DNA from: CAWBAT01 sp963810905
Lineage (GTDB): Bacteria; Acidobacteriota; Terriglobia; Versatilivoradales; Versatilivoraceae
DNA length: 64,000 nt
NCBI GenBank assembly: GCA_963810905.1
Contig: CAWEPG010000019.1
Location: forward strand, 1 to 64,000
Reading direction: 5' to 3'
Shown: piece by piece, positions 18,407 through 27,339 of the stretch
How the letters are laid out: each line of letters begins with the position of its first letter
Position numbering within the stretch: position 1 is the stretch's first letter
Made by a program: the position numbers and the translations under genes
Notes under the pieces: model-generated
The model's input: the letters and a program-made list of their open reading frames with translations, nothing else
What the model was told of the DNA's origin: nothing
Databases searched by the model: none

Positions 18407-19012
18407 TCAGCGTGACATTTCGCTGGCTTCCAGGATCACACCTGTTTGAGTGCCTTCGACGCTCTCGACATAATATCGTGCGACGGATGCCGCGGGCAAT
18501 CCTTGCGAAGGATCCATTCCCAGGCTCTGAAGAGTCTCCGTTACCCAGGGGGGACTGACGACGTTTACCCGAATCCCCCGAGGCGCCTCAAGGGCCGCTG
18601 CTCTCGCAAAACCCTCCACTCCGCTATTAACGAGGCTGATGGCAGCACTGCCGTGCATGGGCACGCGTGCCAGAACGCCGCTAGTCAACGTAAAGGAGCC
18701 TCGATCCCGCACGTGTTCGAAACCAAAGCGGATGAGATTGATTTGTCCCATCAGTTTATTGTCGAGGGAAAACTGGAAATCATCGTCGCTGAGCTGATCG
18801 AGCGGATTAAACCTAGCCAGACCCGCAGCGCTCACGACCGCATCCACCTTCCCGACTGCCTGATACATGGCCCGAATGGATCCGGAATCTGCCAGATCAA
18901 CCGTGATCGCGCTGTGATGCCCACTCACAGGCACCACTTCGTGCCGTGGGGAAAGAGCCGCCACAACCGCGCGGCCGATCGTGCCGGTTGCACCGACAAC
19001 TAGAATTCTCAT
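18407..19012 (-). CDS. Short-chain dehydrogenase-like protein lacking the YxxxK catalytic pair
   Basis: About 200 residues, a short SDR. The N-terminal cofactor motif GATGTIGRAVVAAL is clear, with DLADSGSIRAMYQAVG and VVSAAGLARF as in NADPH-binding SDRs, and a serine block FTLTSGVLA. At the place of the catalytic Tyr-x-x-x-Lys (before the VEGF helix) the sequence reads ISLVN, so both catalytic residues are replaced (about I127 and N131, counted from the earlier ATG at 19018). A small group of such SDRs is known. I prefer the start at 19012 because GAGGAG stands nine bases upstream. Its role may be binding or regulatory rather than redox. Confidence 0.8.
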   Translation of the reverse strand: MRILVVGATGTIGRAVVAALSPRHEVVPVSGHHSAITVDLADSGSIRAMYQAVGKVDAVVSAAGLARFNPLDQLSDDDFQFSLDNKLMGQINLIRFGFEHVRDRGSFTLTSGVLARVPMHGSAAISLVNSGVEGFARAAALEAPRGIRVNVVSPPWVTETLQSLGMDPSQGLPAASVARYYVESVEGTQTGVILEASEMSR

Positions 19013-19127
19013 TTTCATGTCTCCTCAATGAATCCTGCCGTATCCGTTCGCAGCTTAAAAGATTCTAGCTAGACCCGCCACCAGTTTACTGCTTGTGTGC
19101 TTGCCGTTTCGAGCTTGTTCATCGTTT

Positions 19128-19550
19128 CTAGGTGACAGAGTTATTGCGGATCTGTTGAATGGCATCATTAATCCAATCTGTCTTGATGAGGCTGAGTGTA
19201 TCAGTCACTTGAATATGCTGCTTTGCCGTTTCCAAGATCTGAATTGAAGCGGGGTCACCAAGAGCAACAAACCCGTCCAAAGCATTCTTCCAAACTTCTG
19301 GATAATTGTCGTCGAGTGCCTCTGAAAGGAATGGAATCGCCTCCTGAACTCGATGTTGCCCGATGATCTTAATCAGGATTGCGCGAATCTTTGGTATCGA
19401 TTCACTCCGATAAGCCTTGACCAAAATTGGGACAATGGCATGGTTGGCCTCGATGAGGCTATGGTAAGCAGCATTCGAATCATCGCCCTTGAGTTTTTCG
19501 AGATTGCGAGCTGTGTCGGCATCGAAGTCTTTCATTTGTTTCTCTTGCAC
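19128..19550 (-). CDS. HEAT-repeat protein, unknown function
   Basis: About 140 residues from GTG 19550 or 135 from ATG 19535. Several degenerate helical repeats are visible: ILVKAYRSESIPKIRAILIK, HRVQEAIPFLSEALDD, NYPEVWKNALDGFVALGDP and ASIQILETAKQHI, the HEAT/Armadillo pattern of a protein-binding scaffold. No catalytic motif. It begins 74 bases after the 3' end of the group II intron, on the same strand; whether it shares a transcript with groEL across the intron is unknown. Confidence 0.65.
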   Translation of the reverse strand: MQEKQMKDFDADTARNLEKLKGDDSNAAYHSLIEANHAIVPILVKAYRSESIPKIRAILIKIIGQHRVQEAIPFLSEALDDNYPEVWKNALDGFVALGDPASIQILETAKQHIQVTDTLSLIKTDWINDAIQQIRNNSVT

Positions 19551-19623
19551 CAGTCCATTATTCGGGTTGATGAGCCTAAAACCTAGGATTTAACACTCGC
19601 GCTTTTCCGTAACAACTCTTTAA

Positions 19624-21513
19624 ATCGGGATAGGGGAGAGCCTCACAGCTCTACCCCTCCCACACCACCGGACATGCGGGTCCGCATCCGGCGGTTCGGC
19701 GGGTTAAGTCACAAACGATCAATCAACCGAGGAATCCCAAGCGAATCGAAATAGACAGTGGGCAGTGCGATATGAAGCCCGGGCGAGTCCGCCATTCTCC
19801 ACGGCCCGTGTCCACTCCCCGCCGTTTTCGCGGCCAAGTCGTGGTTCACGCCCCGCTGGCGAAGTTCGGCAAACCTCGTCGAACCCCTCTTCCACTGCTT
19901 CCAGATCGCAGATCGTAACCTGCGCCGGAACCACTGCTCCAGACCCTCCAACACCGAAGGCGTCTGACACTTCCCGAAATAACCAAGCCAACCCCGCAGA
20001 TACCGGGTCAACTCCTCAGCCATTCGTTCGATGCTCACGCCTGCGGTCCGGCTCGTCTGTTCCCGGACCCGCTTCTTGAATCGGTCTACCGCTTTCGGCG
20101 CTATCCGCCTCTTCGGCGTCAACCCCCTCGTAAAGCTGAATCCCAGAAACTTCCTCTCCCATGGCCGCGCCACCGCACTCTTGAGTTCGTTCACCTTGAG
20201 CTTGAGCTTCGTTATGAGGAAGCGCTTCAGGCTCTCCATCACCCGTTCCCCGGCCCGCTTGCTGCGAACGTAAATATTACTGTCGTCCGCATACCGCGCA
20301 AACCGGAGCCCGCGCCGCTCCAACTCCCGGTCCAACTCGTCGAGCACAATGTTGCTGAGCAATGGGGATAAAGGACCTCCTTGCGGGGTTCCCTCATCCA
20401 CCGGATTGACCAACCCATCTTCCAGAACTCCAGCCCTAAGGAACGTCCGGATCAACTTCAGCATGCGCTTGTCGCCGACCCTTTCGGTGATCTTTGCCAT
20501 CAGTCTGTCATGGTTTACCCGGTCGAAGAACTTCTCCAAATCCAGATCTACCACCCAGCGATAGCCTTCGGCGATATACTGCTGCGCCTGCTCCACCGCC
20601 TGATGCGCCGACCGCCCAGGACGAAACCCGTAGCTATGTTCAGAAAATGTCCGGTCCCACCTGCGTTGCAGCACCTGCATGACCGCCTGTTGGATGAATC
20701 GATCCAGCACCGTCGGGATGCCAAGCTTTCGCACCCCTCCGTCCGGCTTGGGGATCTCCACCCGCTTCACCGGCTGCGGCTTATAGGTTCCACTCAACAA
20801 CTGTTCCCGGATTGCTGGCCAGTGCTGCTTCAGGTACTCTGGCAACTGCTGGACGGTCATCCCATCCATGCCAGCAGTCCCTTTGTTGGCCTTGACTCGC
20901 GCCAATGCCTGCTTGCAGTTTTCCCGCTCGCAGACTTCCTCCATCAATTGTTCGTCAATGGCCGGGCTTTCTGTCCCGCGCTTCCCCGCAAGCGATTCGG
21001 TCCCTTCCCCGGATACCCTCGGAGCTTCACTCCTACTCTCGTCCAGGAAGGCCAACACTAGCTGGTTCTTCTGCCGCTTGTCGCTCATGAGTCGCGCCGC
21101 TTACTTGCCACTCCCATCAACCCCTTTTTCGGGGACCGTTTGGGCCTTCGTCACTTGCGTAACTACTACGCCCTCTGCTGACTTCTGCCGTCCGGTCAGG
21201 ACCGATTGCTCGTTCCTCAGTTGTGATTTCACAACAAACCGCAGATCTCCCGAGGTAAGTTCGACCGCCTTCCGCACGCAACCGCCGGATTTACAACCAG
21301 TGCCCTTGATGGATATGGACTTCGCGATCAATTGCCCGCTCGTCCGGCACCGTATGCCTCCTATCCGGTTCTTGTTCATCGGTTCGTACGTTTGCTCCAC
21401 GCTTCTTTCAGACCCTCCGTCGCCAGAACGCCCTTGCGCTTCGCTATGACTTCACCTCCATCAGGTTGTCAAAAGGACTTTCACCTTCGAGCTGTCGAAC
21501 ATGCTCGGCACAC
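19624..21513 (-). mobile_element. Complete group IIC-type self-splicing intron downstream of groEL
   Basis: 1,890 bases on the minus strand. The 5' end is GTGTGCCGAGCATG at 21513, matching the GUGYG consensus. Domain I elements follow (GGTGAAAGTCC; CAGAAGTCAGCAGAGG; CGTAGTAGTTACG). Domain IV holds the reverse transcriptase gene. Domain V is at about 19642-19690: GAACCGCCGGATGCGG, a loop, then CCGCATGTCCGGTGG. Domain VI follows (GGGAGGGG…CCCCTATCC), and the intron ends in CCCGAT at 19624. It inserts right behind the U-tract of the groEL terminator, the target rule of class C introns. No HNH endonuclease. It looks intact and possibly mobile. Confidence 0.88.
19709..21088 (-). CDS. ltrA: Group II intron-encoded reverse transcriptase/maturase
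   Basis: 459 residues from ATG 21088, inside intron domain IV. Reverse transcriptase blocks: GTAGMDGMTVQ (72-80), KPDGGVRKLGIPTVLDRFIQ, HSYGFRPGRSAHQAV (about 151-165), VVDLDLEKFFDRVNH, TPQGGPLSPLLSNIVLDELD (about 234-253) and the catalytic YADD at 266-269. The maturase X domain (WERKFLGFSFTRG…RYLRGWLGYFG) and a GIIM-type segment (RRRLRSAIWKQWKRGSTRFA) follow. It ends without a zinc-finger/HNH endonuclease, as is usual for class C. The protein helps the intron RNA fold and splice and primes reverse transcription at the target. No frameshift is seen. Confidence 0.95.
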   Translation of the reverse strand: MSDKRQKNQLVLAFLDESRSEAPRVSGEGTESLAGKRGTESPAIDEQLMEEVCERENCKQALARVKANKGTAGMDGMTVQQLPEYLKQHWPAIREQLLSGTYKPQPVKRVEIPKPDGGVRKLGIPTVLDRFIQQAVMQVLQRRWDRTFSEHSYGFRPGRSAHQAVEQAQQYIAEGYRWVVDLDLEKFFDRVNHDRLMAKITERVGDKRMLKLIRTFLRAGVLEDGLVNPVDEGTPQGGPLSPLLSNIVLDELDRELERRGLRFARYADDSNIYVRSKRAGERVMESLKRFLITKLKLKVNELKSAVARPWERKFLGFSFTRGLTPKRRIAPKAVDRFKKRVREQTSRTAGVSIERMAEELTRYLRGWLGYFGKCQTPSVLEGLEQWFRRRLRSAIWKQWKRGSTRFAELRQRGVNHDLAAKTAGSGHGPWRMADSPGLHIALPTVYFDSLGIPRLIDRL

Positions 21514-21516
21514 AAT

Positions 21517-21547
21517 AAAAAAGCCGCCTGCGGAGCAAGCGGCTTTT
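21517..21547 (-). terminator. groEL intrinsic terminator and intron target
   Basis: Minus-strand stem AAAAGCCGC…GCGGCTTTT with loop TTGCTCCGCAG, then a T-run TTTTTTATT that meets the intron 5' end at 21513. It ends 25 bases after the groEL stop. Intact stem and tract, so it probably still terminates or limits transcription into the intron. Confidence 0.85.
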
Positions 21548-21572
21548 GGGAAAAGCAGGATAAGGCAGGGGA

Positions 21573-23201
21573 TTAGTACATCCCTCCACCACCACCCGGA
21601 TGCGGCATTGCAGGCGCTGCTTCCTTTTCTTCAGGAATATCTGCAACCAAAGCCTCAGTGGTTAGCATCAGTCCGGCAATCGAGGCTGCGTTTTGCAGAG
21701 CGTAACGGGCCACCTTGGCTGGATCGATGACGCCATCCTTGACCATGTCGCCGTATTCTTCCGTCGCCGCATTGTAGCCATAGTTCTCACCTTTCTCGGC
21801 TCGAACCTTGGCTAGCACCACGGCGCCTTCCACTCCTGCGTTCTGGGCAATCTGGCGAAGCGGTTCTTCCAGCGCACGGCGGACGATATTAGCGCCGATC
21901 TGCTCGTCTTCGTGAAGCTTCAATTTTTCAACAGCATAGATGGCTCGAATGAAAGCAACACCTCCACCTGGAACAATGCCTTCCTCGACCGCAGCACGGG
22001 TAGCATGCATGGCATCCTCAACGCGCGCTTTCTTCTCCTTCATCTCCGTCTCGGTTGCTGATCCCACCTTAATGACTGCTACGCCACCCACCAGCTTGGC
22101 TAGGCGTTCCTGCAACTTCTCGCGGTCATAATCTGAAGTGGTCTCTTCAACCTGCGTGCGGAGCTGCTTGACACGACCTTGAATGTCGCCGGGCTTTCCA
22201 GCACCTTCGACAATCGTGGTATTGTCCTTGTCGACCGTAATCTTCTTGGCCCTACCGAGGTCAGACAGTTGCACGCTCTCGAGTTTAATCCCCAGATCCT
22301 CACTGATTACTTTGCCGCCGGTCAGAATAGCAATATCCTCCAGCATGGCTTTGCGGCGATCTCCGAAACCGGGTGCCTTCACGGCAACGCAGCTTAAAGT
22401 TCCGCGTAGCTTGTTGACCACCAGCGTGGCCAGAGCTTCACCTTCCACTTCTTCCGACACAATCAAGAAGGGCTTGCCTGTCTTGGCAATTTGCTCGAGC
22501 AAGGGAAGGAGGTCCTTCATGGAACTGATCTTCTTCTCATGGAGCAGAATGAAGGCATTTTCCAGCACGGACTCCATTCTCTCCGGATCGGTGACGAAGT
22601 AGGGAGAGAGGTAACCCCGGTCAAATTGCATTCCTTCCACCACTTCCAATGTCGTCTCAATCGTTTTGGCCTCTTCAACGGTAATGACGCCATCTTTTCC
22701 AACCTTCTTCATGGCTTCCGAAATGATGTTGCCAATCGTGGTGTCGCCATTGGCGGAAATAGTTCCCACCTGGGCGATCATATCGCCTTTCACAGGCTTA
22801 GCGAGCTTCTTAATTTCCTCAACTGCCACTTCCACGGCGCGCTCAATGCCTCTCTTGAGAGCCATTGGATTGGCACCGGCAGCGACGGTCTTGACCCCTT
22901 CCCGGAATATAGCTTGGGCCAGCACCGTTGCGGTGGTCGTCCCGTCTCCAGCCACATCGCTGGTCTTGGAGGCGACTTCCCGTACCATCTGGGCACCCAT
23001 GTTCTCGAGCGGATCTTTTAATTCAATCTCTTTTGCGACGGTCACTCCATCTTTGGTGATCGTTGGCGAGCCAAACTTCTTGTCTAAGACCACGTTTCGC
23101 CCTTTAGGGCCTAAAGTAATCTTGACGACGTCTGCCAATTGATTCACACCTTTCAGGATGGACTGACGTGACTGTTCCCCCTGGATAATCTGCTTTGCCA
23201 T
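21573..23201 (-). CDS. groEL: Chaperonin GroEL
   Basis: 542 residues, standard length. Starts MAKQIIQGEQSRQSILKGVN, has the ATP-binding TLGPKGRNVVLDKKFGSPTI and VAGDGTTTATVLAQ, the apical-domain blocks FDRGYLSPYFVTDPERM and KAPGFGDRRKAMLEDIAILT, then EEGIVPGGGVAFIRA and the flexible GGGGGMY-type tail that lines the cavity. With GroES it forms the ATP-driven folding cage for cytosolic proteins. It follows groES by 49 bases in the usual operon and is heat-shock regulated through CIRCE upstream of groES. An intrinsic terminator and a group II intron follow. Confidence 0.98.
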   Translation of the reverse strand: MAKQIIQGEQSRQSILKGVNQLADVVKITLGPKGRNVVLDKKFGSPTITKDGVTVAKEIELKDPLENMGAQMVREVASKTSDVAGDGTTTATVLAQAIFREGVKTVAAGANPMALKRGIERAVEVAVEEIKKLAKPVKGDMIAQVGTISANGDTTIGNIISEAMKKVGKDGVITVEEAKTIETTLEVVEGMQFDRGYLSPYFVTDPERMESVLENAFILLHEKKISSMKDLLPLLEQIAKTGKPFLIVSEEVEGEALATLVVNKLRGTLSCVAVKAPGFGDRRKAMLEDIAILTGGKVISEDLGIKLESVQLSDLGRAKKITVDKDNTTIVEGAGKPGDIQGRVKQLRTQVEETTSDYDREKLQERLAKLVGGVAVIKVGSATETEMKEKKARVEDAMHATRAAVEEGIVPGGGVAFIRAIYAVEKLKLHEDEQIGANIVRRALEEPLRQIAQNAGVEGAVVLAKVRAEKGENYGYNAATEEYGDMVKDGVIDPAKVARYALQNAASIAGLMLTTEALVADIPEEKEAAPAMPHPGGGGGMY

Positions 23202-23250
23202 AGAAATCCTCCGAATAGTTCATTCAATATTTGCGTGTTAGATTCCGGAA

Positions 23251-23565
23251 TTACTTCGATGCTTTCGATTTTGCGGATTCCGCCAGGATACCTAACACTT
23301 CATCCTCGCGGAGTATCAAATATTCTTCGCCCTCGATCTTGATGTCGGACCCGGAATACTTTCCGAACAAAATGTGGTCCCCTTCTTTCACGTCAAGGTT
23401 GACTTTGGTTCCATTATCGAGAATCTTTCCATTACCAACGGCTACCACCAGTCCCTCCTGGGGCTTTTCTTTGGCGGTGTCTGGGATAATGATTCCACCC
23501 TTAAGGGTCTCTTTTTCCTCGATACGCTTGACCAAAATACGATCATGCAGAGGTCTGACTTTCAT
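23251..23565 (-). CDS. groES: Co-chaperonin GroES
   Basis: 104 residues. MKVRPLHDRILVKRIEEKET is the classic GroES start; the mobile loop KETLKGGIIIPDTAKEKPQE holds the hydrophobic GIIIP contact for GroEL. GKVLVGNGK-type and EGDHILFGKYSGSDIKIEGE and YLILREDEVLGIL blocks complete the fold. It caps the GroEL ring. First gene of the groESL operon, with AGGAGAAG ahead of the ATG and a CIRCE-controlled promoter 60-110 bases upstream. Confidence 0.98.
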   Translation of the reverse strand: MKVRPLHDRILVKRIEEKETLKGGIIIPDTAKEKPQEGLVVAVGNGKILDNGTKVNLDVKEGDHILFGKYSGSDIKIEGEEYLILREDEVLGILAESAKSKASK

Positions 23566-23620
23566 CTTAGCTCTTCTCCTTTCATAAGCTTGGGATCTTT
23601 TTAACGGTAATCTAGGTTTG

Positions 23621-23647
23621 TTAGCACTCTCTACATACGAGTGCTAA
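23621..23647. promoter_or_regulatory. CIRCE operator (HrcA binding site)
   Basis: A perfect inverted repeat TTAGCACTC-N9-GAGTGCTAA, identical to the CIRCE consensus. It lies at and just downstream of the groES -10 box, so bound HrcA would block transcription until heat shock. hrcA itself is not in the window. Confidence 0.95.
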
Positions 23648-23675
23648 TATTATTAAACAAGCTCAGTAGTGTCAA
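23647..23675 (-). promoter_or_regulatory. Sigma-70-type promoter of groESL
   Basis: Minus strand TTGACA (23670-23675), 17-base spacer, TAATAT (23647-23652). Perfect -35 and ideal spacing; overlaps CIRCE by one base. Confidence 0.85.
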
Positions 23676-23718
23676 GCGATTTTTAGAAGAGAATAGTGAT
23701 AAGTGATACGGGGGATCC

Positions 23719-23925
23719 CTATCTCTTACGGTGGTTATAGGATGCCAGCTTCTTATTCAGGGTATTTCGATGAATGCCCATGACCCTGGCGGCTTTCGTT
23801 TGATTCCCCTTGTGCTTTTCAAGGACGGTAAGAATGAAGCGCCGCTCCATCTCGCAGAGGGCTTCTTCAAGATAGAGTCCTTTATCGATCATCTGAGTGA
23901 CTAAGGCTTCCAATTGATCTTTCAC
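23719..23925 (-). CDS. Fis-type helix-turn-helix small regulator
   Basis: 68 residues. N-terminal helix MKDQLEALVTQMIDKGLYLE, then the HTH_8 (Fis) domain EALCEMERRFILTVLEKHKG, NQTKAARVMGIHRNTLNKKL. The turn AARVMGIHRNTLNKKL is the usual recognition element. The domain is the same as the C-terminal part of sigma-54 activators, but here stands alone, as in Fis. It is 30 bases after cvpA and likely in the purC-cvpA unit. Could bend DNA or regulate locally; target unknown. Confidence 0.85.
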   Translation of the reverse strand: MKDQLEALVTQMIDKGLYLEEALCEMERRFILTVLEKHKGNQTKAARVMGIHRNTLNKKLASYNHRKR

Positions 23926-23954
23926 AGCCCGCTCCCAACTCTAAGAAATTAGCT

Positions 23955-24611
23955 CTAAGTGAAATAAATGATGGCAAAGAAATCTGCTGAAAAAAGAGAA
24001 CTCGCGTGGCAGCTCTCACGACCTTTTTCCGTAGGGGAGCCGTTAAATCGGCAGGCTACGGCCTTGCTCTTGATCTCGTCGAGCCAAAGCTGCTTAACCT
24101 TCTGATATTCGTCCATGAATTTCGTTTTGATGGACAACGGTGTTACCACCGAGAGGACTCTGGCACCCAGCAAAAGGTACGGTGCAAACTTGGCTTTCTG
24201 GACAGTTTGGATTTGAAATGGAAACGTCGTCAAACCCAGAAACAAAACACAACTAATCAAACATCCCCGCAGAAGTCCAAACGCCACTCCCAGAAGCCGG
24301 TCAACCCATTGCAAGTCCACAAAACGCAAAAAATTACGAACCCAGAAAGAGAGAATGCCGCCTACCAGAACGGTCAGAACGAAAACTAAGACGAAGCCGC
24401 AAAAAGAAGCAATGTCCTCGGTCTTGACATATGGAGCTAGAAACGACCCCACGTCATGATAAAGCCAACATGCCAACACAAGCCCGACGATGACGGCGGT
24501 TAAGGAGATGAGCTCGCGAGCGAATCCCCGGATGAAACTGCCGACCATGGATACGAGAAGAATCCCGAGGACGAGCCAATCCAGCTTAGTCAAGTCCTCG
24601 AGCGCGGCCAT
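23955..24611 (-). CDS. cvpA: CvpA family membrane protein
   Basis: 218 residues. Four to five hydrophobic segments: LDWLVLGILLVSMVGSFIRG with FARELISL (the CvpA signature), LTAVIVGLVLACWLYHDVG, ASFCGFVLVFVLTVLVGGIL and DRLLGVAFGLLRGCLISCVL. Family members were named for colicin V production and are linked to purF regions and to envelope stress; molecular role is unclear. It starts 3 bases after the purC stop, so translation is coupled to a purine gene, in line with the known family context. The last 40 residues look unlike the family and may be a local extension. Confidence 0.85.
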   Translation of the reverse strand: MAALEDLTKLDWLVLGILLVSMVGSFIRGFARELISLTAVIVGLVLACWLYHDVGSFLAPYVKTEDIASFCGFVLVFVLTVLVGGILSFWVRNFLRFVDLQWVDRLLGVAFGLLRGCLISCVLFLGLTTFPFQIQTVQKAKFAPYLLLGARVLSVVTPLSIKTKFMDEYQKVKQLWLDEIKSKAVACRFNGSPTEKGRESCHASSLFSADFFAIIYFT

Positions 24612-24614
24612 CGC

Positions 24615-25514
24615 TTACTCCGGAAGCTTTCTACCTGTCAGTAATTCGTATGCTTCAAGATACTTATTCTTCGTGGCTTCTGCAACCCAGTCTGGCAGCG
24701 ACGGGGCTGGGGCCTGCTTATTCCAGCGAATTTCCTCGAGATAATCACGGACGAACTGTTTGTCGAATGATTTCTGCGGTCTCCCCGGTGCATAATCGCT
24801 GGCCGGCCAGAATCGGGATGAATCGGGAGTCATCACTTCATCAATCAAAATGATATTTCCGTCGAAGAGTCCGAATTCAAATTTGGTATCCGCGATGATA
24901 ATCCCTCGGGTTCGCGCGTAATCTCGGGCTTGGGCATAAATCTTCAAAGTATACTCACGGAGGCGAGTAGCTATATCCCTCCCAATCAGTTCCGACATGG
25001 ATTCAAAAGAGATGTTCTCATCATGCCCGGTGACAGCCTTGGTTGCCGGAGTAAAAATGGGCTCGGGCAATTCAGAGGATTCCTTCAATCCGGGTGGCAG
25101 CGGAATTCCGCAAATTGATTGCCGGTTTTGATACTCTTTCCATCCCGAGCCAGCCAGATAGCCTCGAGCGACGCATTCGACGGGAAAAGGCAAAGCCCTC
25201 TTGACGAGCATCGATCGATTTTCAAGGAGCGCTTTAAATTCAGGCAGAGGCGCCGGAAACTGAAGAACATCGGCTGTCACGAGATGGTTGGGGACTATGT
25301 CCTGCATCATTTCAAACCAGAAGAGAGACATCTGGGTCAGAATGATTCCTTTTTCAGGGATGGCCGTTCCGAGGATGAAGTCAAAAGCCGAGATTCGATC
25401 GGTGGCAATGATTAGAAGATATTCATTGACTTCATAGATGTCGCGGACCTTGCCTCGGCCGAGAAGCTTGTAGTTGGGCAGCTGGATTTGTAATTTGGCA
25501 GATGGAGTATTCAT
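24615..25514 (-). CDS. purC: Phosphoribosylaminoimidazole-succinocarboxamide synthase (SAICAR synthetase)
   Basis: 299 residues, the long bacterial/yeast-like form. ATP-grasp-type enzyme joining aspartate to CAIR in purine synthesis. Signatures: LLGRGKVRDIYEV, LLIIATDRISAFDFILGTAI, PEKGIILTQMSLFWFE, the substrate block PFPVECVARGYLAGSGWKEY, SELPEPIFTPATKA and IIIADTKFEFGLFDGNIILI and DEVMTPDSSRFWPAS. All are intact. First gene of a probable purC-cvpA-Fis-like unit, with a good promoter about 130 bases upstream. Confidence 0.96.
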   Translation of the reverse strand: MNTPSAKLQIQLPNYKLLGRGKVRDIYEVNEYLLIIATDRISAFDFILGTAIPEKGIILTQMSLFWFEMMQDIVPNHLVTADVLQFPAPLPEFKALLENRSMLVKRALPFPVECVARGYLAGSGWKEYQNRQSICGIPLPPGLKESSELPEPIFTPATKAVTGHDENISFESMSELIGRDIATRLREYTLKIYAQARDYARTRGIIIADTKFEFGLFDGNIILIDEVMTPDSSRFWPASDYAPGRPQKSFDKQFVRDYLEEIRWNKQAPAPSLPDWVAEATKNKYLEAYELLTGRKLPE

Positions 25515-26093
25515 ATCATTCCAAAACGAATGGATCTAGTTCCAACAGAGCGACGCGGAGGTCCGTATGCGGGCTACTGGATCTTCTTAGAAAGCAGTCA
25601 ACTGAGTATGGATTGTTCCTTTCGCAAAAGTGAGCCGACATTTTAGTACATTTAGGTTGCTTGTCAAGGGGCTACGATCCACCCTCAAAACCCTCTTCGT
25701 CTGTAGCGAGAAAGAGAGAATCGAATTCCTCGCGAGCCGATTCTCTTGCCCGAAGATTGGCGAGGGGATTAGTTCTACCCTCCCTGATAATATTTTCCAG
25801 TTGAGAGTGAGATTCCGGATGCGAGGACACATGGAATACTCTAAGTTGATTGCGTCTGACCAGGGGAGCCGCAAAAAAATGATAGCAATTGAATCTGATT
25901 CAATTGTCCGATCATTCCTTAATTGCTCACGGAAGTCAAACGACGATATAGAAAATAATTGGAGCGATTAGCGACCGGTCAGGTAGATAAGCTGATTTAG
26001 GATTTTCTTCAAGGGTCAGGGCAACGATCGTTCCTCGACTTTGCCCGCGTCTATCTAGCGCAGGGCTAGCTTGAACTCATACGGCACCCTCGA
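25515..26093. other. 579-bp intergenic region between purC and the PEPM/ICL gene
   Basis: No credible gene on either strand; open frames here lack ribosome sites and family motifs. Contains the purC promoter. I see no known purine riboswitch in the 120-base purC leader. Confidence 0.5.
25640..25667 (-). promoter_or_regulatory. Candidate sigma-70 promoter of purC
   Basis: Minus strand TTGACA (25662-25667), 16-base spacer, TAAAAT (25640-25645). Both boxes are strong; a transcript would have a leader of about 120 bases before the purC ATG. Confidence 0.65.
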
Positions 26094-27060
26094 TTAGGCA
26101 GCTCGGTTCTTGTTCCCGAGACCGGGATCGGGATCCAGTTGCTCTTTGGGTAGAAACTCTTTCTCGAGTTCTTGGTATTCTTGCAAGCCTACGAAATGCG
26201 TGTAATCGTAAAATGAGGAGAGCCAGTGAGTCTGGCCCACCAGGAGTCCATCTGAAGAAGCTTTCAGGGCTTTGAAAAAATTCGTCAAGGCTTGGTGGGC
26301 AACCAATATGGAGGCCACCGGGAGAGAAACTCGAGCAACGCCGAGTCGGGCAAGCTCCGGGACAGGAATTAACTGGGTCTTGACGCCAGTCACTGCATCC
26401 ATCAAATTGACTGATAGCGGACCATGAATGGCATGGGTCACTTCCTCAATCTCGGCCAGAGTCCCAATCCCATCGACGAAGACCAAATCCGCACCGGCTT
26501 CAAGATTGAGGTTACAGCGGCGAATTGCTTCCTCAAGCCCCGACACACCATAGGCGTCGGTGCGCGCATTGATGATAAATTCTGGGTCGAGATTATTTCG
26601 AATCTTGGCGCAAGCCCTGACTTTACCGGCCATTTCTTCTGCCGAGATAATGGCTTTTCCCGCCATATGCCCGCAGCGTTTCGGGAATATCTGATCTTCG
26701 ATATTCATTCCGGCCAGTCCCATGCCAATCACGCGTTCCGTAACCCAGGCGGCGTTGATGGCATTTCCTCCTCCGGTATCCACATCCGCCATTACCGGAA
26801 TCTGAACGGCTTGCGCCACGTTCCAACTGAGGTCGAGGAGTCTCTTGAATCTGAAGTAAGCCCACATCCGGTTTACCCAGGCGAGACCCCGCCACTCCAA
26901 ATCCAGAAATCTGGATTGCTTCAAACCCGCAACGCTCAATGATTTTTGCGCTCAAAGCATCATAACATCCGGGCATGACCAAAGCCCGTCGTTCCATAAT
27001 AGCTTTTCGTAAAATTTTACTCTTTTTCACGTCCCGCCCTCCTTCTTCGATCTTCTCCAA
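26094..27060 (-). CDS. Isocitrate lyase/PEP mutase family enzyme (one frameshift)
   Basis: About 320 residues over two frames. N-terminal ALVMPGCYDALSAKIIERCG, FEAIQISGFGVAGSRLGKPD, then after a break near 26850 IPVMADVDTGGGNAINAAWV, MNIEDQIFPKRCGHMAGK (the K-R-C-G-H catalytic loop), FIINARTDAYGVSG, EAGADLVFVDGI and VNLMDAVTG. This is the 2-methylisocitrate lyase/oxaloacetate decarboxylase/carboxyphosphonoenolpyruvate mutase superfamily: Mg-dependent TIM barrels that cleave or form C-C or P-C bonds of small acids. The exact substrate is not shown by the sequence; no prpC/prpD or phosphonate genes are nearby. RBS-like GGAGGGCGGGA region near the start. Confidence 0.85.
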
Positions 27061-27339
27061 GAATCACTCATCATTTTGCATGCCAAATATTGGAGGGTGG
27101 CTAGGAGTCGCTCATTAGATGGAAAGAACCGTGCTACCTCCGTCAAAGGGTGTGATGAAGCGCCCTGCAGCGACCGGGTTTGGGATCTCAATGATCTGAC
27201 AGGACGTTGGTAAGGAAAGGAGACGGACGAGATATTGGGTTAAATGTTGAATTATTCATCAGTCTCGCTGTGCCTGTCGATGGCGCGGTCTTTCACCCGC
27301 AGATGGGGGATTCAATCCAGACTAGGCTAGGGAAGGAAG

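Noticed and set aside
20381..21061. A 226-codon open frame antisense to the intron reverse transcriptase
   Set aside because: It follows the GC-rich codon pattern of the real gene on the other strand and has no family motif or ribosome site.
25630..25971. Open frame of 113 codons upstream of purC
   Set aside because: It overlaps the strong purC promoter and shows no protein features.
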